Origin: Paraspadella gotoi
Lineage: Eukaryota; Chaetognatha
DNA length: 64,000 bases
Reading direction: 5' to 3'
NCBI GenBank assembly: GCA_051294375.1
Contig: CM119266.1
Location: 2,099,380-2,163,379, forward strand
The notes under the pieces are model-generated. The model was not told the DNA's origin. It saw only the letters and a list, made by a program, of their open reading frames with translations, and searched no databases. Shown here in pieces: positions 1 to 11,473 of the stretch. Each line of letters starts with the position of its first letter. Within the stretch, counting starts at the first letter, position 1. A program made the translations under genes and the position numbers.

Positions 1-1340
1 ATATAGAGAGGAATATGTGTTGAAACTAAAGTTTCGGGGAGAAAGGTGAGCTGTACGATTGAGGTGATCGTAGAACTGACTGGACTAAAATTCTAGGCGC
101 ATTGAGGACAGGAAAAGGGATGGCAGAAATAGGGTGGGAAGTCGGGTATGAAAAATGGCGCAGAAAGAAAGACGAGTGGGCGCCGTCAAGGCTTTTTACC
201 GGACCCAGTTTTGAAGAGAAATGACGAAGCGGACGCAAAGTCTCATAAGAATGACAGTTCGGCTAAGGCGCGAAAGGACGACGTAATCTGAGGGACGAAG
301 CCTTCGAGGACGCTGTTAACGAAATGTCTGTAGTAGAAAGGAGTGAAGTCTGTAGGGGTAGTAGCAGAGGAAGTTAGTAAAAGGTCTCATAAGGGCAGGA
401 GGTAAGGAACAGAAAACATTATTATCAGAAGCACAAACTCAGCCAATATATATAAGGTTTAAAGTGTCTTCTTACTTGTTTACGGTGTTATAGCCAATAA
501 TAAAACAAAAATAGGAGATGCTTCTCTCATAGAAAAGATCCACGGCAAAATATCCAGAACGATCACAGTAAAGGAAAAGAAATGAAATGTTAAAAACAAA
601 TAATAAGATTCCGAGATATCTAAGAAGAGTTCTACATGGCTTACATACAAGACTAAACACCAGTGACAACCCTTTGAGAGAAAATCTGAAAGAATCCACG
701 TGGGTAGAAATTCAGAATAATAGAGATCTTAATTATAGCGAAATCTAGATACGGAGAAAATCACGGGACAAGGAAAAGCAATTACAATAACAGTAAAGCG
801 CCAAGCTGTACACTGCTTCGGAATTCTGTACATAGTATAACAGCGCCTAGTGTCTAGTCGCCGTAGGACGTTTTCAGAGGTATGAGTTAGGCTTGAGGAG
901 GAGGGGATATTTTAGGTAGATATAAGATAGATGATGTACTGGATCCCTCGTTATAATTAAGTTATTTATCGAAGGAGGGGGTTACTATATATTTCAAAAC
1001 ATATTTTTACTTTATTAGCATATGAGAGTGATTGGATTTTGGTACAGAAAAAATAGGGATTTAAAAGCCATACGCCCGTGTCAGTGGGCGAGGGGCATTG
1101 TAATAGCTTGGGATTTAATATAAACCATTGGGAGGGAAATACATGAGTTATCATGAGGGAAATGTTTAAAGGAGGAGGGTAATTTATTATATAGTCCTCG
1201 AGTGAAAACGGAAATACCATATCGCAGGCAGACAACACTCTCGGGTTCTTGCAAATTCGATTGGCAGGAGGCAGCAATATATTATTAATATTCGCCTACA
1301 CATGGTTTATATGATTTACGAATGCCCATTTCTACTATCT
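1..1340. other. No gene recognised
   Basis: Unique-looking AT-balanced sequence. Short open frames on both strands have no recognisable domain, no convincing splice sites and no codon bias. I see no RNA gene or mobile-element signature here. Confidence 0.6.
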
Positions 1341-1479
1341 GGGTGTACCATCAGTCTATATGCCTAACGCATTCTTTGTTCTTGGAATTAATTATTTTTC
1401 TTATAATTTTTTAGATTACGAAAATTTTAATTCGATTACCAAAGGACAGTCCGTCAAAGTCAATCCATCCCTCATCTCT

Positions 1480-1484
1480 CTTCG

Positions 1485-1517
<33 letters not shown>

Positions 1518-1575
1518 TCGTCTCTCTCGTGCTCTCTCTCTTCATCTCTCTCTCTCTCTCTCTCATCTCTCTCTA
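1480..1575. repeat. (CT)n microsatellite
   Basis: Nearly pure CT dinucleotides with occasional TTC, CGT and CAT interruptions. One of roughly 25 long CT/GA tracts in the window. Confidence 0.9.
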
Positions 1576-1689
1576 GGGCGACAGAACGGATCTGTCATAT
1601 GCAATTCTGTGGTCGGAGTCTCGAGACTTTAAACAGATCCGGCGTCCTAATAGAAATAGAGTCTTTGAAAGGCCGTCTGGGGATGAAAG

Positions 1690-2400
1690 GTGGAAAAATG
1701 GGGAGGGAGAAATGAGGAAGGAGAACGGAAGAATGGAGAGGAGAATGTGGAAGAACGTTGGGGGATAAACGGTGAGGAGAGACGAGAAGAAATTGGGAAG
1801 GAGAATGGGAAAGAATGGCCTGAAGGGAGAATGGGGAAAACAATAGGGACTTTAGGGAGGATAATGAGTAGCATGGGGGAGAAAAATGAAAATAATGGGC
1901 AGAGTTGGGAAGAATGGGAAGAAAAGTAGGAGAATGGAGAAGGAGTGGGGAGAACTAAGAGAATGAGGAGGAAGAGGAGATATGGGAGAACGAGGAAGTG
2001 GGGAGAACTAAGAGAGAATGAGGAAGAAAAGAGGAGATGGGAGACGAGGAGTGGGGAGAACTAGAGAGAATGAGAAGAAAGAGGAGAATGGGAGAAGCGA
2101 GGAGTGGGGAGAACTAAGGAGAATGAGGAGGGAAAGAGGAGAATGGGAGAACGATGGAGTGGGGAGAACTAAGAGAATGAGGAGGAAAGAGGAGAATGGG
2201 AGACGAGGAGTGGGAGAACTAAAGAGAAATTGTGGAGGAAAGAGGAGAATGGGAGAAACGAAGGAGATGGGGAAGAACTAAGAGATGATAGGAGGAAAGA
2301 GGAGAATGGAGAACGGTGCGAAAAATTAAAGAAAAAATGGAAATCTTGGAGAATGGATAAAAGTGGAGAATAGGAGAATTTTTACAAATAGGAGAAAATA
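1690..2400. repeat. Purine-rich degenerate minisatellite
   Basis: The plus strand is almost entirely purine. From about 1930 to 2300 a unit of roughly 45-55 bases recurs with small indels, recognisable by GTGGGGAGAACTAAGAGAATG followed by AGGAGGAAAGAGGAGAATGG-like text. Open frames here are compositional artefacts of the missing T residues. Confidence 0.8.
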
Positions 2401-2645
2401 TGGACAAGAAGGGATAAAAAGAGAAGATACTTTAGGGAGATTTTGGAGAATGTGTTAAAAAATAAGGAATTAAAAAAAAAGAAAGAAAAAGTGGGAAAAA
2501 GAAAACTGTTAGGAATAAATGTGAAAGAATGAAGGAGATTAGAAATAAGGAAAAGAAAGAAGGAAAAAACTAATTTTAGCCCAGCTACTTTTATTACATA
2601 TTAAATGTTTATTTTCAACTTTAGTTAATCCTTAAGTTAGTTCCG

Positions 2646-2648
2646 TAG

Positions 2649-2680
<32 letters not shown>

Positions 2681-3095
2681 GTCTCTTCTATCTCTCGTCT
2701 CTCATTCTCTCTATTTCTCTCATCATTCTTTCTCTCTTACCCGCGCGATTGCCGCTTCGAAGACGATGATGAATGAAAATTATTAGAAAATTTGAATCCT
2801 GGCCGTCAAAGGAGAAATTGATGCTCCCGGGGGAAAGAAGAGATGGGGAAAGAGGGTGGAAAACGAGAGAAAGGAGAGAGAGAAAGAGAGTAGAGAGGAG
2901 AGAGAGGAGAGAGAGATGATGAGAGGATAGAGAAGAGAGAGAGAGAGAGAGCAGAGAACAATAGAGAGAAAGATATGGAAGAAAAGGGGGAAACGAGGGT
3001 GGGAAGGAATGGAGTCACCCTTCTGGAAGCGACTAATGAGAGAGAGAGAGAGAGAGGAAGGGAGAGAGAGAGAGAGAGAGAGGAAGAGAGGAGAG
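2646..3095. repeat. (CT)n tract followed by (GA)n tract
   Basis: CT-rich from 2646 to 2735, then GA-rich from about 2860 to 3095, separated by about 120 bases of mixed sequence. Opposite strand polarity makes the two tracts potentially self-complementary. Confidence 0.8.
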
Positions 3096-3199
3096 TCACC
3101 TTTCAAGTCGGACTTTAATTTCGTTCATTCTGTGCCGACATCGTATTCTCCTGGCGAGGACGACGTCTGTTGCCGGCACATCTGTTGTCCTGCACGATG

Positions 3200-4400
3200 A
3201 TTTTTATAAAAAAACTCATATCGAATTTTCTTATGTATTTTAAAATCATTTTTTCCCATTTTCCGATCAAATCAGTAATAAATTTTAAAAAATTAATAAG
3301 TGATTACCGAAACATGTAATACTGCTCCCATTTCGCACATATGGTTAATGGTTTATAGCTAGATAACCATAATAGTAAGTAAGTGGCTTATTTTTCAATT
3401 AACTCAGCTCGGAATTTAAAGATAAAAAGGGTCATTCAATTCAACTTCAAAGATAGGCAAAAATGGAGTACAAATTCAGAAGGCTGACGCTCTCCTGCCG
3501 ATTCAGAAAATGTATTCACTTTAAACATTTGAATGCATTCTACGCCATTTTATATAATCGGATTTTAATTATAAATGATAAAATAAAAAGAAAACCTATC
3601 TGAAGAGTTGCAGGTCAACGAAAAAGCCAATCCATCTAGATATTTTTATATGAATTTTTTATTAGTGAATTCGAAAAATGTAATAGAGGAGACATTTTTA
3701 AATTTGCACATACTATGTATCATTGAAAATGAATCATTTTTAAACATTTTTTAACCGCCTGAATTCTTCATAACTGGAAGCGCGTTATCAAAATGTCTCT
3801 CTATGTACATTTTTACAAATGTTTTTAGATATGCTAATAAAAATTTTTAAATCAATAATTATTGCACGTCGATTTAGGCTGGCAACTCTTCAAATTCAGT
3901 ATAGAATTCACTGTTAGGCTCAAATTTCTTTAGCCATCTATTTAACATGTGAAGATTTTGTTCATGACTGGAAAACCAACAGAGTGACAAAGATTAATTG
4001 TTTAATTCATAATCCCGTCTATCTAAATTAAATCCCTATAACCGTGTTTTAAACTTCTTACCGTAGAATTATTTTATACCAATCAGATTGAAAACTAATC
4101 TTTAAAAATGTGGCTTACGACCATATTAACTTAACAATTTTGTTATTTACGGCGATTTAAAAAAAAATGATTGAAAACAGAATTTATGTTTACATATAAA
4201 TAAATAAAACTTTATTTTTTGAAGTGATTAACTGATGACTATAATGTATTTCTACGATGTATTACTCTAATAGCATCAAAGATTAACGCATTGTTATAGC
4301 TGAATGAAAACTACGACTAATTCATTAGGCGAAAAAAGTGTTTTTTAAATTTTAAATAAGAAAAAAAAATATGTAAGTCGTCTACTTTATAGGGCAAATC
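3200..4400. other. AT-rich intergenic, nothing recognised
   Basis: High A+T, no reading frame over 60 codons, no repeat unit I can define and no RNA gene motif. Confidence 0.6.
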
Positions 4401-4403
4401 TAA

Positions 4404-4446
4404 CTACATCTATATCTATATCTATATCTAGTATCTATATCTATAT
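4404..4446. repeat. (CTATAT)n hexanucleotide repeat
   Basis: About seven copies of CTATAT with one GTATCT interruption. Confidence 0.85.
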
Positions 4447-4973
4447 CATAAATTAATCCATTGACTATTACAATGCGAACAAGGGAAATCAAGTCCCTCT
4501 AAAAAGGATAATGAAGAAAATCGATAATAGTATAATACTTTTGGAAATCTTTTGAAGTTTAGATGTTATAATCCTGATAGGTATTGTATAGTTATATCAA
4601 TAATAATAATAAACCATAATTTTCAATAGAAGTTTGAGGCGATTCTTATTACAGGACGAGATTTTGTCTCGAGTTTAAGACATGAACAAATTTAAAAGAA
4701 GGGACGACGTATCGATTTGAAACCTCGGTTACCTTCATCTCAATCTAATCTCCCTCCTCTCACTGTCTCCCCTCTATCTCTCTCTCATCATCTCTAATCA
4801 TCATCTCTCTCTCTTCTCATCATCTCTCTTCGATCTCTCTCTCTCTTCTCATCCATTACATCTCTCATCCTCTCTCTCTCTCTTCATCACTAATTTGGTA
4901 CTAAATGACACGCACAATAAGCTACAGAACACACGCAACACACCACACACAACACGCAGGGTCTCTCTCTCAT

Positions 4974-4998
4974 NNNNNNNNNNNNNNNNNNNNNNNNN
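4974..4998. other. 25-base assembly gap inside CT tract
   Basis: 25 N flanked on both sides by CT dinucleotides. Two further 25-N gaps occur at 38023 and 52411, so 25 looks like a fixed scaffold-gap size. Confidence 0.95.
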
Positions 4999-5100
4999 CT
5001 CTCTCTCTCTCTCTCTCATTCTCTCGAATTGCGAAAATGGAATTTAGTTCCGAAAAAAGGGGGAAAAAATTCAGGTGAAATTGTTCTCTTTTTGTCGGTT

Positions 5101-5229
5101 CCGCCGACGACGACGACGACGACGACGACGAAAAAGAAGAATCTTTCGTTGACTTTGTTGCTCTCATTAGCGTTGATGATTCGCCGCCTCATTCGATGAT
5201 CAAACCCCTCGTTCGATGGGAACTCGTTT

Positions 5230-5260
<31 letters not shown>

Positions 5261-5359
5261 TTCGTTGTTGGTGTCTTATGGTTCGTCGCGTTCGTCTTTT
5301 AGTCTTTTCAAATTTACGTTATTGTCATTTTTTCTATCATCTCAACATCATTATCGTCT

Positions 5360-5406
<47 letters not shown>

Positions 5407-5530
5407 TCCGCTGTTCGATGAGTCGTGAAAAGAGAGAAAAAAACTTATGAGTTGATGATGATGATGATGATGATGACGATGATGATGATGAAGATGATGA
5501 CGCGAAATTTGAGACGAAATTGCAGGTGAT
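5101..5530. repeat. Cluster of trinucleotide repeats (CGA/TCG and GAT)
   Basis: CGA repeats near 5103-5130, TCG repeats near 5228-5260 and 5356-5403, then GAT repeats near 5452-5500. They encode long runs of Arg, Asp or Ser in different frames, but no flanking protein sequence supports an exon. Confidence 0.85.
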
Positions 5531-5971
5531 GTCGTCACTCCACTGGGGGGGGGGCGTGATGGCGAGGGGAAAGAAGGAAGCTGTGAATCGAAGCGAAGAT
5601 GGAGAAAATGTGAGGAAGAAGACGAGCAAATGAAAAAAAAATATCATTCACAATATAAAGAATAAATGTAACAAAAAGTGAATAACTATCGTTGACCAGT
5701 TATAAAGAATTGTAAAAAAATGGCATAACTTTGCATCATTTAAAGTGGCCCAACTTTTAAATCCCGAAACTAACTTACCATTTTTATTCCATTACTTCGA
5801 ACTCACTCGCTTTAAAGTTAAAATTTCCGGAGCCAAAAGGATCATCGACATTTCCTTACCGTCGAATAAATAACTTACCTTTAATCATCATCAAACTTTC
5901 CCAAATCATTTCCCTTCGACGCCATCATTGCCTCACCTTCCTTAACTTACTTTTCTCTCCTTTCCTCACCA

Positions 5972-6010
5972 CGATGCCCTCACCTCACCTCACCTCACCT
6001 CACCTCACCT
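5972..6010. repeat. (CTCAC)n pentanucleotide repeat
   Basis: About seven tandem CTCAC units. Confidence 0.9.
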
Positions 6011-6069
6011 CCTCAACCCTTTTCTCGGAATTCTCTACGGAGTCTTCCGTCGAGCACTCATTACCGCCG

Positions 6070-6071
6070 CT

Positions 6072-6107
<36 letters not shown>

Positions 6108-6180
6108 TTCTTCATCGTTAGAGTCATCGTCGTGGTCTTAGCCGTCGTTGTCATCGTCGTCGCCGTCATTGCATATTTAC
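6070..6180. repeat. (TCG)n repeat
   Basis: Pure TCG from about 6072 to 6108, then interrupted TCG/TCA units. Related tracts follow at 6280-6350 and 6670-6790. Confidence 0.85.
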
Positions 6181-6360
6181 ATTGTTATCGAAATAGGTAA
6201 AAGGCAGCCCTATTTTTATTAAAATATTTGTTTAAGAATTAATAATGATGTCGTATTAGTCGTCGTCTTTTTCTTCATTGCAGTCGCCGTCGTCGTCGTC
6301 TGATTGTCGTCGATATCGTCGTCGTCGTCGTCGTCATGAACGTCGTCGTCTTCATTTATG

Positions 6361-6635
6361 TCGATGTGCCTAATTTTAATTTTCATCTTTGTCATCATCG
6401 TCATTGTCATTTATGTCGTTGTGCCTAATTTTAATTTTCATCTTTGTCATCATCGTCATTGTCATTTATGTCATTGTGCCTAATTTTAATCTTCATCTTT
6501 GTCATCATCGTCATTGTCTTTTATGTTGTTGTGCCTAATTTTAATTTTCATCTTTGTCATCATCGTCATTGTCATTTATGTCGTTGTGTCTAATTTTAAT
6601 CTTCATCTTTGTCATCATCGTCATTATCGTTAGTG
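6361..6635. repeat. 55-bp minisatellite, five copies
   Basis: A 55-base unit beginning TCGTTGTGCCTAATTTTAAT and ending in CATTGTCATTTATG is repeated five times with a few substitutions. The first and last copies are the most diverged. It sits between TCG microsatellites and shares their TCATCATCGTCATTG text, so it probably grew from them. Confidence 0.9.
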
Positions 6636-6934
6636 TCATCGTTGTAACTTTTCACCGACCAATAATTTTTGTCGTCGTCGTTATCGTCGTCGTCGTGCCA
6701 CTATGTCGTCGTAACTCTTTTCCATCGTTGGATTGTCGTCGTCGTCGTCGTCGTCGTTCTCATCGTCGTCGTCGTCGTCGTCTTCATCATGGCGGCGCAG
6801 TAAGCGCCACTTCCGGGACTTGTTTAATTCGGGTTCGTTTCAACGGCAATTTATTTGATGATATCTTGATGGAACTTCGATGGAGGGAAATTCCACCATC
6901 AAACCTGTTGGTTGGAACCGGTGATGAGGCACCG

Positions 6935-7076
6935 NNNNNNNNNNNNNNNNNNNNNNNNNNNNNNNNNNNNNNNNNNNNNNNNNNNNNNNNNNNNNNNNNN
7001 NNNNNNNNNNNNNNNNNNNNNNNNNNNNNNNNNNNNNNNNNNNNNNNNNNNNNNNNNNNNNNNNNNNNNNNNNNNN
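6935..7076. other. Assembly gap
   Basis: Run of 142 N, followed immediately by a (GA)n tract at 7077-7109. The gap probably falls in low-complexity sequence. Confidence 0.95.
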
Positions 7077-7112
<36 letters not shown>

Positions 7113-7837
7113 AATATCGACGGCAGATGTATAAAATGGAATGATGAAAAAAATGGCGCGTGAATTTGCGGCGATGGAGGTAAATGGGAATGAGAGAAGA
7201 AAGGAGGAATGAAAGAGAGGAAAAAAATGAAGAGCGGGAAAAAAGGGAAAATAATAAAGCGAGAGAGAATAAAGGGAAAGTATTAAAAGAGGATGAAAGA
7301 AAATATTAAAAGAAGATGAAAGGAGGAGCGAATTTATACCAAATTTAGACAAATAAAAATTAAAAAAATAGAGAAAAAGAATAAAAAGAAACCATCAGAC
7401 TGTCTTCAGCACAATGTTCATTTCTTTTCCTCCTTTTCCTTTCTTTTCACTTCCATCTTCTTTCTCCTTTCTTCTCTCTCCCTTTTCACTTCTCATTTTT
7501 CTCTCATCCCTTCCCCCTCTCTCTCTCCCAACACTCCTCCACCAATTCCACTTTGCCCCCGCCCCCCCCGCCCCCCCTAAACCCGTCATTTTTCTTGGCA
7601 TTGTGTTCCTCCTCGACCAGAAGGCTGACCCCCATTTCGGAGTTCAGGATATTATCTCCATCCAATAATTCACTCCACGTTTTGCCTATAACACTCTCAC
7701 CTTTTCCCTTTTTCTTTTTTTCTCCTCGGATCTTGCGAATATACATCCCGACTTAACTCTTTCGTTTTTTTCCCTCTGCTTTTTTGCTTTTTTTTTTAAA
7801 CTTATATTTTTACGATACTTCAGTCCTTTTCTCTCTT

Positions 7838-7860
7838 CTTCTTTCTCTCTCTATCTCTCT

Positions 7861-7928
<68 letters not shown>

Positions 7929-7940
7929 ACTCTCTCTCTT
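7838..7940. repeat. (CT)n microsatellite
   Basis: About 100 bases of CT with a few breaks. The surrounding 7400-7800 is pyrimidine-rich, without an assignable gene. Confidence 0.9.
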
Positions 7941-8719
7941 TTACTGTCGTCCACTTTAAAAATCATTCGCTGCCACCATCTTTCTACAACTTCATGATGA
8001 CAGTGGCAAACAAGACATAGAAACGGGAAAATGGCCGCTAAAATCACTGTGCTCGACTTTTCTACTTCGCCAATCGACCCAATGCTTGGTCGCTAAGCAA
8101 CCATCTTCCGATGAAGCACCTTCTGTGTCTCAGCGTTGTGTAGATGATTTTCCTTATCGTCGTCGCCGCGCCGGATATTTTCTTTTTTCCGGCGCTCAGA
8201 CGAATTTTGGAGCCGGATTGCCAGCCTAAAACCTTTTCCTCCTCTTACCACTTAAAAAAAAAAAAGAAGAAGAAGAAGAAGAAGAGGGCGGCCATCTTTT
8301 CTTCCGGTCGATTTAAGCGCCATCTATCCTCCGTTTTGCGCCGTTTTCGAGGCGAAAAAAGGGTCACTTACTATTTTGTGAAGGCCCTTTTTGAAGAAAA
8401 GGGAGAGAGGAAAACTGGGAAAAGAGAAGAAGGGTAAACATGAGAGAGAAAAAAAAATTAAAGGTGAATATAGTTAATTTTTATGAAATGTTTTTTTTAA
8501 CTTTGAGGTTAGATTGTAAACCTCGTCTCCAATGTATGCAAGGAGGCAATGATGAGTCTCAGAGTCTCAAAAAAATCAATAAACAGAAAGAGAGAGAGAG
8601 AGAGTCGATGTGGGTAAATTAGGTTAAGGGAGAGAAGAGGGAGAGAGTAAAACGGAGAGAACGCCAAACCAGGTAAACAAAGAGAGAGACGAATAATAAC
8701 AAAGGGAAGCAAAATCGTT

Positions 8720-8727
8720 GAATTTCA

Positions 8728-8797
<70 letters not shown>

Positions 8798-8949
8798 AGA
8801 GAGAGAAGAGAGAGAGAGAGAGAGGTGGGCAATCCCTTACCCCCATTCCAGCTGTCGCAATTCCTTTTTTCTCTTGCCGGTGACTTTTGGTGAGAAGAGT
8901 CATTCGTTCACGTGACAAGAGGCTTTGAAGGAGAGGAGAGAGGAGAGAG

Positions 8950-8986
<37 letters not shown>

Positions 8987-9016
8987 AGAGAGGAGAGAGA
9001 GAGAGAGAGAGAGAGA
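8720..9016. repeat. Two (GA)n tracts
   Basis: GA repeats at about 8732-8823 and 8931-9016, separated by about 100 bases of ordinary sequence. Confidence 0.9.
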
Positions 9017-9109
9017 ATATCGATCGATTCACGAAAAAAAGACTAATGATGCGACTTAAATTCGATAATCGAAAGAAACTAATCTCTTCAACTGCGACGA
9101 GGTCGCTGA

Positions 9110-9545
9110 CCCGAGAAGGAAAGGGAGGAAAAGGAGGAAGAAAAGAGATAAAAAGGAGGAAAGGGAGGAAGGAAAGAAAAGAGATAAAAAGGAGGAGAAG
9201 GAGGAAGGAAAAAAAGATTTAAAAATGAGGAAAGGAAGGAAGAAAAGAAAAGAGATAAAAAGGAGAAAAGGGAAGGAAAGGGTAGAAGGAAAGAAAAGAG
9301 ATAAAAAGGAGGAAATGGAGGAAGAAAATAAAAGAGATAAATAGGAGGAAAAGGAAGAAAAGGGCGAAAGGAAAGAAAAGAGATAAAAAAGAAGGAAGGG
9401 AGGAAGAAAATAGATGAGATAAAAAAGAGGAAAGGAAAGAAAAGGGCGGAAAGTGGTGAAACATAGGAGAGAGAGAAAAGAGCGACAAAAGGGAAAAAGG
9501 AGACAGAGGGAGAAAGGGAGGAAAGGAAAGAGCGGTTAAAACAGA
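9110..9545. repeat. Purine-rich minisatellite, period about 37-45
   Basis: Repeated blocks built from GAAAAGAGATAAAAAGGAGG followed by AAAGGGAGGAAGG recur about nine times with length variation. No coding signal. Confidence 0.75.
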
Positions 9546-10854
9546 GAAAAGGGACATGAGGGAGGAAAGGAAAGGAAAGAACTCAATGAAAAGAAGGATG
9601 GAAGATAAAAATGTTAAAAAGAAAATTGAAAAAGATGAAGAAGATAAAACTCGTGGGATAATTACAGATTGTGTTATGAAATCTTGTTTATTTATTTATA
9701 GATTTTTAAATAAAATATTTTCAACTAATATCTTATTTGATTGCCGTTCTAAAAAGTTTGAGCTACTGACCGTTACTAGTTTTTTGTTTAAATTTTCAGA
9801 ACAAAATGCTTATGTATATGCTCAACTTTATCGTTTAGTTGACGAAAAAAGTTTTGAACGAGGGCATCGCTAAATTCACTAAATTCACTCAAATTCACCG
9901 AAATCACAGTGAGAATCGTCGTCGCTAAGAAGAATCTGCCGTCATGCAGATCGGAAAAGGTGAGTTTGTGGATCAGGCGCTAATTTTAAATTTGTTGCCC
10001 CCTGGATATTGATATTCTTTGGCTTGGAACCAGGAATGGGGTTTTGACTCGTTCTTAATATCTTGAGGTTGGGGTGCGATTCGAAATGCCAGCTGTAAGT
10101 TGAGCGATGACTCGAGAGTAGTCTAAATTTATTTATGTACATTATAATTTAGATTGAGCATTATTACATTAAACTTTCATTTCATTTTTTTCCGGCAAAA
10201 CTCACATCGAGGCTTAGAAACCGTTGGAAAAACTAATGCTGAATTTCGCTGGAACTTTATATACGTCTCGAACTATCGGAAGCTTATCCTAAAAGAAAAA
10301 ACCAAACTAACGAAAAAAACAGTTTTTTAGGTGTACCTGTTAAATTAGGAATAAAAAACGCTTTTAATGTTAGCACATGATATTTTCTCAGGCATGACAT
10401 CAGACATCAGACAATAGAGAGGAAGAGATGAGAAGAGAATGAAAAATAGAGAAGAGAGTAAAAGACGGAAATAAGAAGAAAGAGGCGGACCAACGCAGAA
10501 ACAATGTATTGTGATGATGATGACATTTTCAAAAATATTAAAACAAGTATTCTTACAATTTTTATATTAAGAGGAAAATGATGAGGAAAACGATTATGAT
10601 GACTCTGCTTTAAAAATTCTATTTTCTCTTGTATTAAGCTTACGTTAAGCATTTTAATCCGTTATAACTTTCAGCGTTGAAAAACTTGTTTAATTTAGAG
10701 AGGTATCTATCTTTTTTTCATGATCCTGACAAAATCCGGTTTTCATTTTTTGAGACCCGTCTCGTTTTTTTATCACCCTGTCGCGATTATGAATTATTTA
10801 ATACTTATGTATATTTTCCTAATGTAATCTACTCGACTCGCTTTCTCCAGATTC

Positions 10855-11130
10855 AATTTTCATTCTCTCCTCCTCCTCCTCCTCCTCCTCCTCCTCCTCA
10901 TCTCTCCACTCTATTCCACGCCACGGCCGTCGACGCCGCCCCCGAATTCCTCGGCGCCGCCCACTTGTTGAAAAGGCGGCGTCGAGGGTCGTGACGCCGG
11001 ACGTCGGCAGCGGCGTCGGCGGCAGTCGAGGCAGCGGCGTCGGCGGCAGCGGCGGTCGAGGCAGCGGCGTCGGCGGCAGCGGCGGTCGAGGCGGCGTCGG
11101 CGGCAGCGGCGGTCGAGGCAGCGTCGACGC
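10855..11130. repeat. (CTC)n tract and GC-rich minisatellite
   Basis: A CTC run at 10868-10898 leads into a GC-rich block. From 10997 to 11125 a unit of about 30 bases, recognisable by GGCAGCGGCGTCGGCGGCAG and GGTCGAGGCAGC, repeats about four times. One plus frame would read Gly/Ser/Arg-rich and stop at 11133-11135. It stands out against the AT-rich surroundings and could be a low-complexity coding end, but no splice or start evidence supports that. Confidence 0.6.
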
Positions 11131-11473
11131 ATAATCGATCTTGATCTGCGAAGAATCCGTTCGCATCTTCATTAGTGAGGAGACTCGGGGACTCTCTCTT
11201 TCTCTCTCTTTCTCTCTCTCGTTCACACTAACCCAGTATCACTTACCCTATAAAAAACCTTTAAACGGAAATCATTTCATTGTGAAAGTGAGAAAAATAT
11301 TAACACTTTCTTCATTTAAATAATAAAAAATAACATTATTTCAAAGTCCCAGTTTTTAATCAAACATTTAAGTTTACTTTTTTTTTTAATAAAAATTAAG
11401 TTGGATTCAAACAAGTCGGTTAGCGGCACAATGCTGGCACATAGTCACTTTGCAGGAATTGCATCGGTAATCG

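Noticed and set aside
5196-5647. Arg-, Asp- or Ser-run proteins over the trinucleotide repeats
   Set aside because: Pure repeat translation in overlapping frames on both strands, without flanking unique protein sequence.
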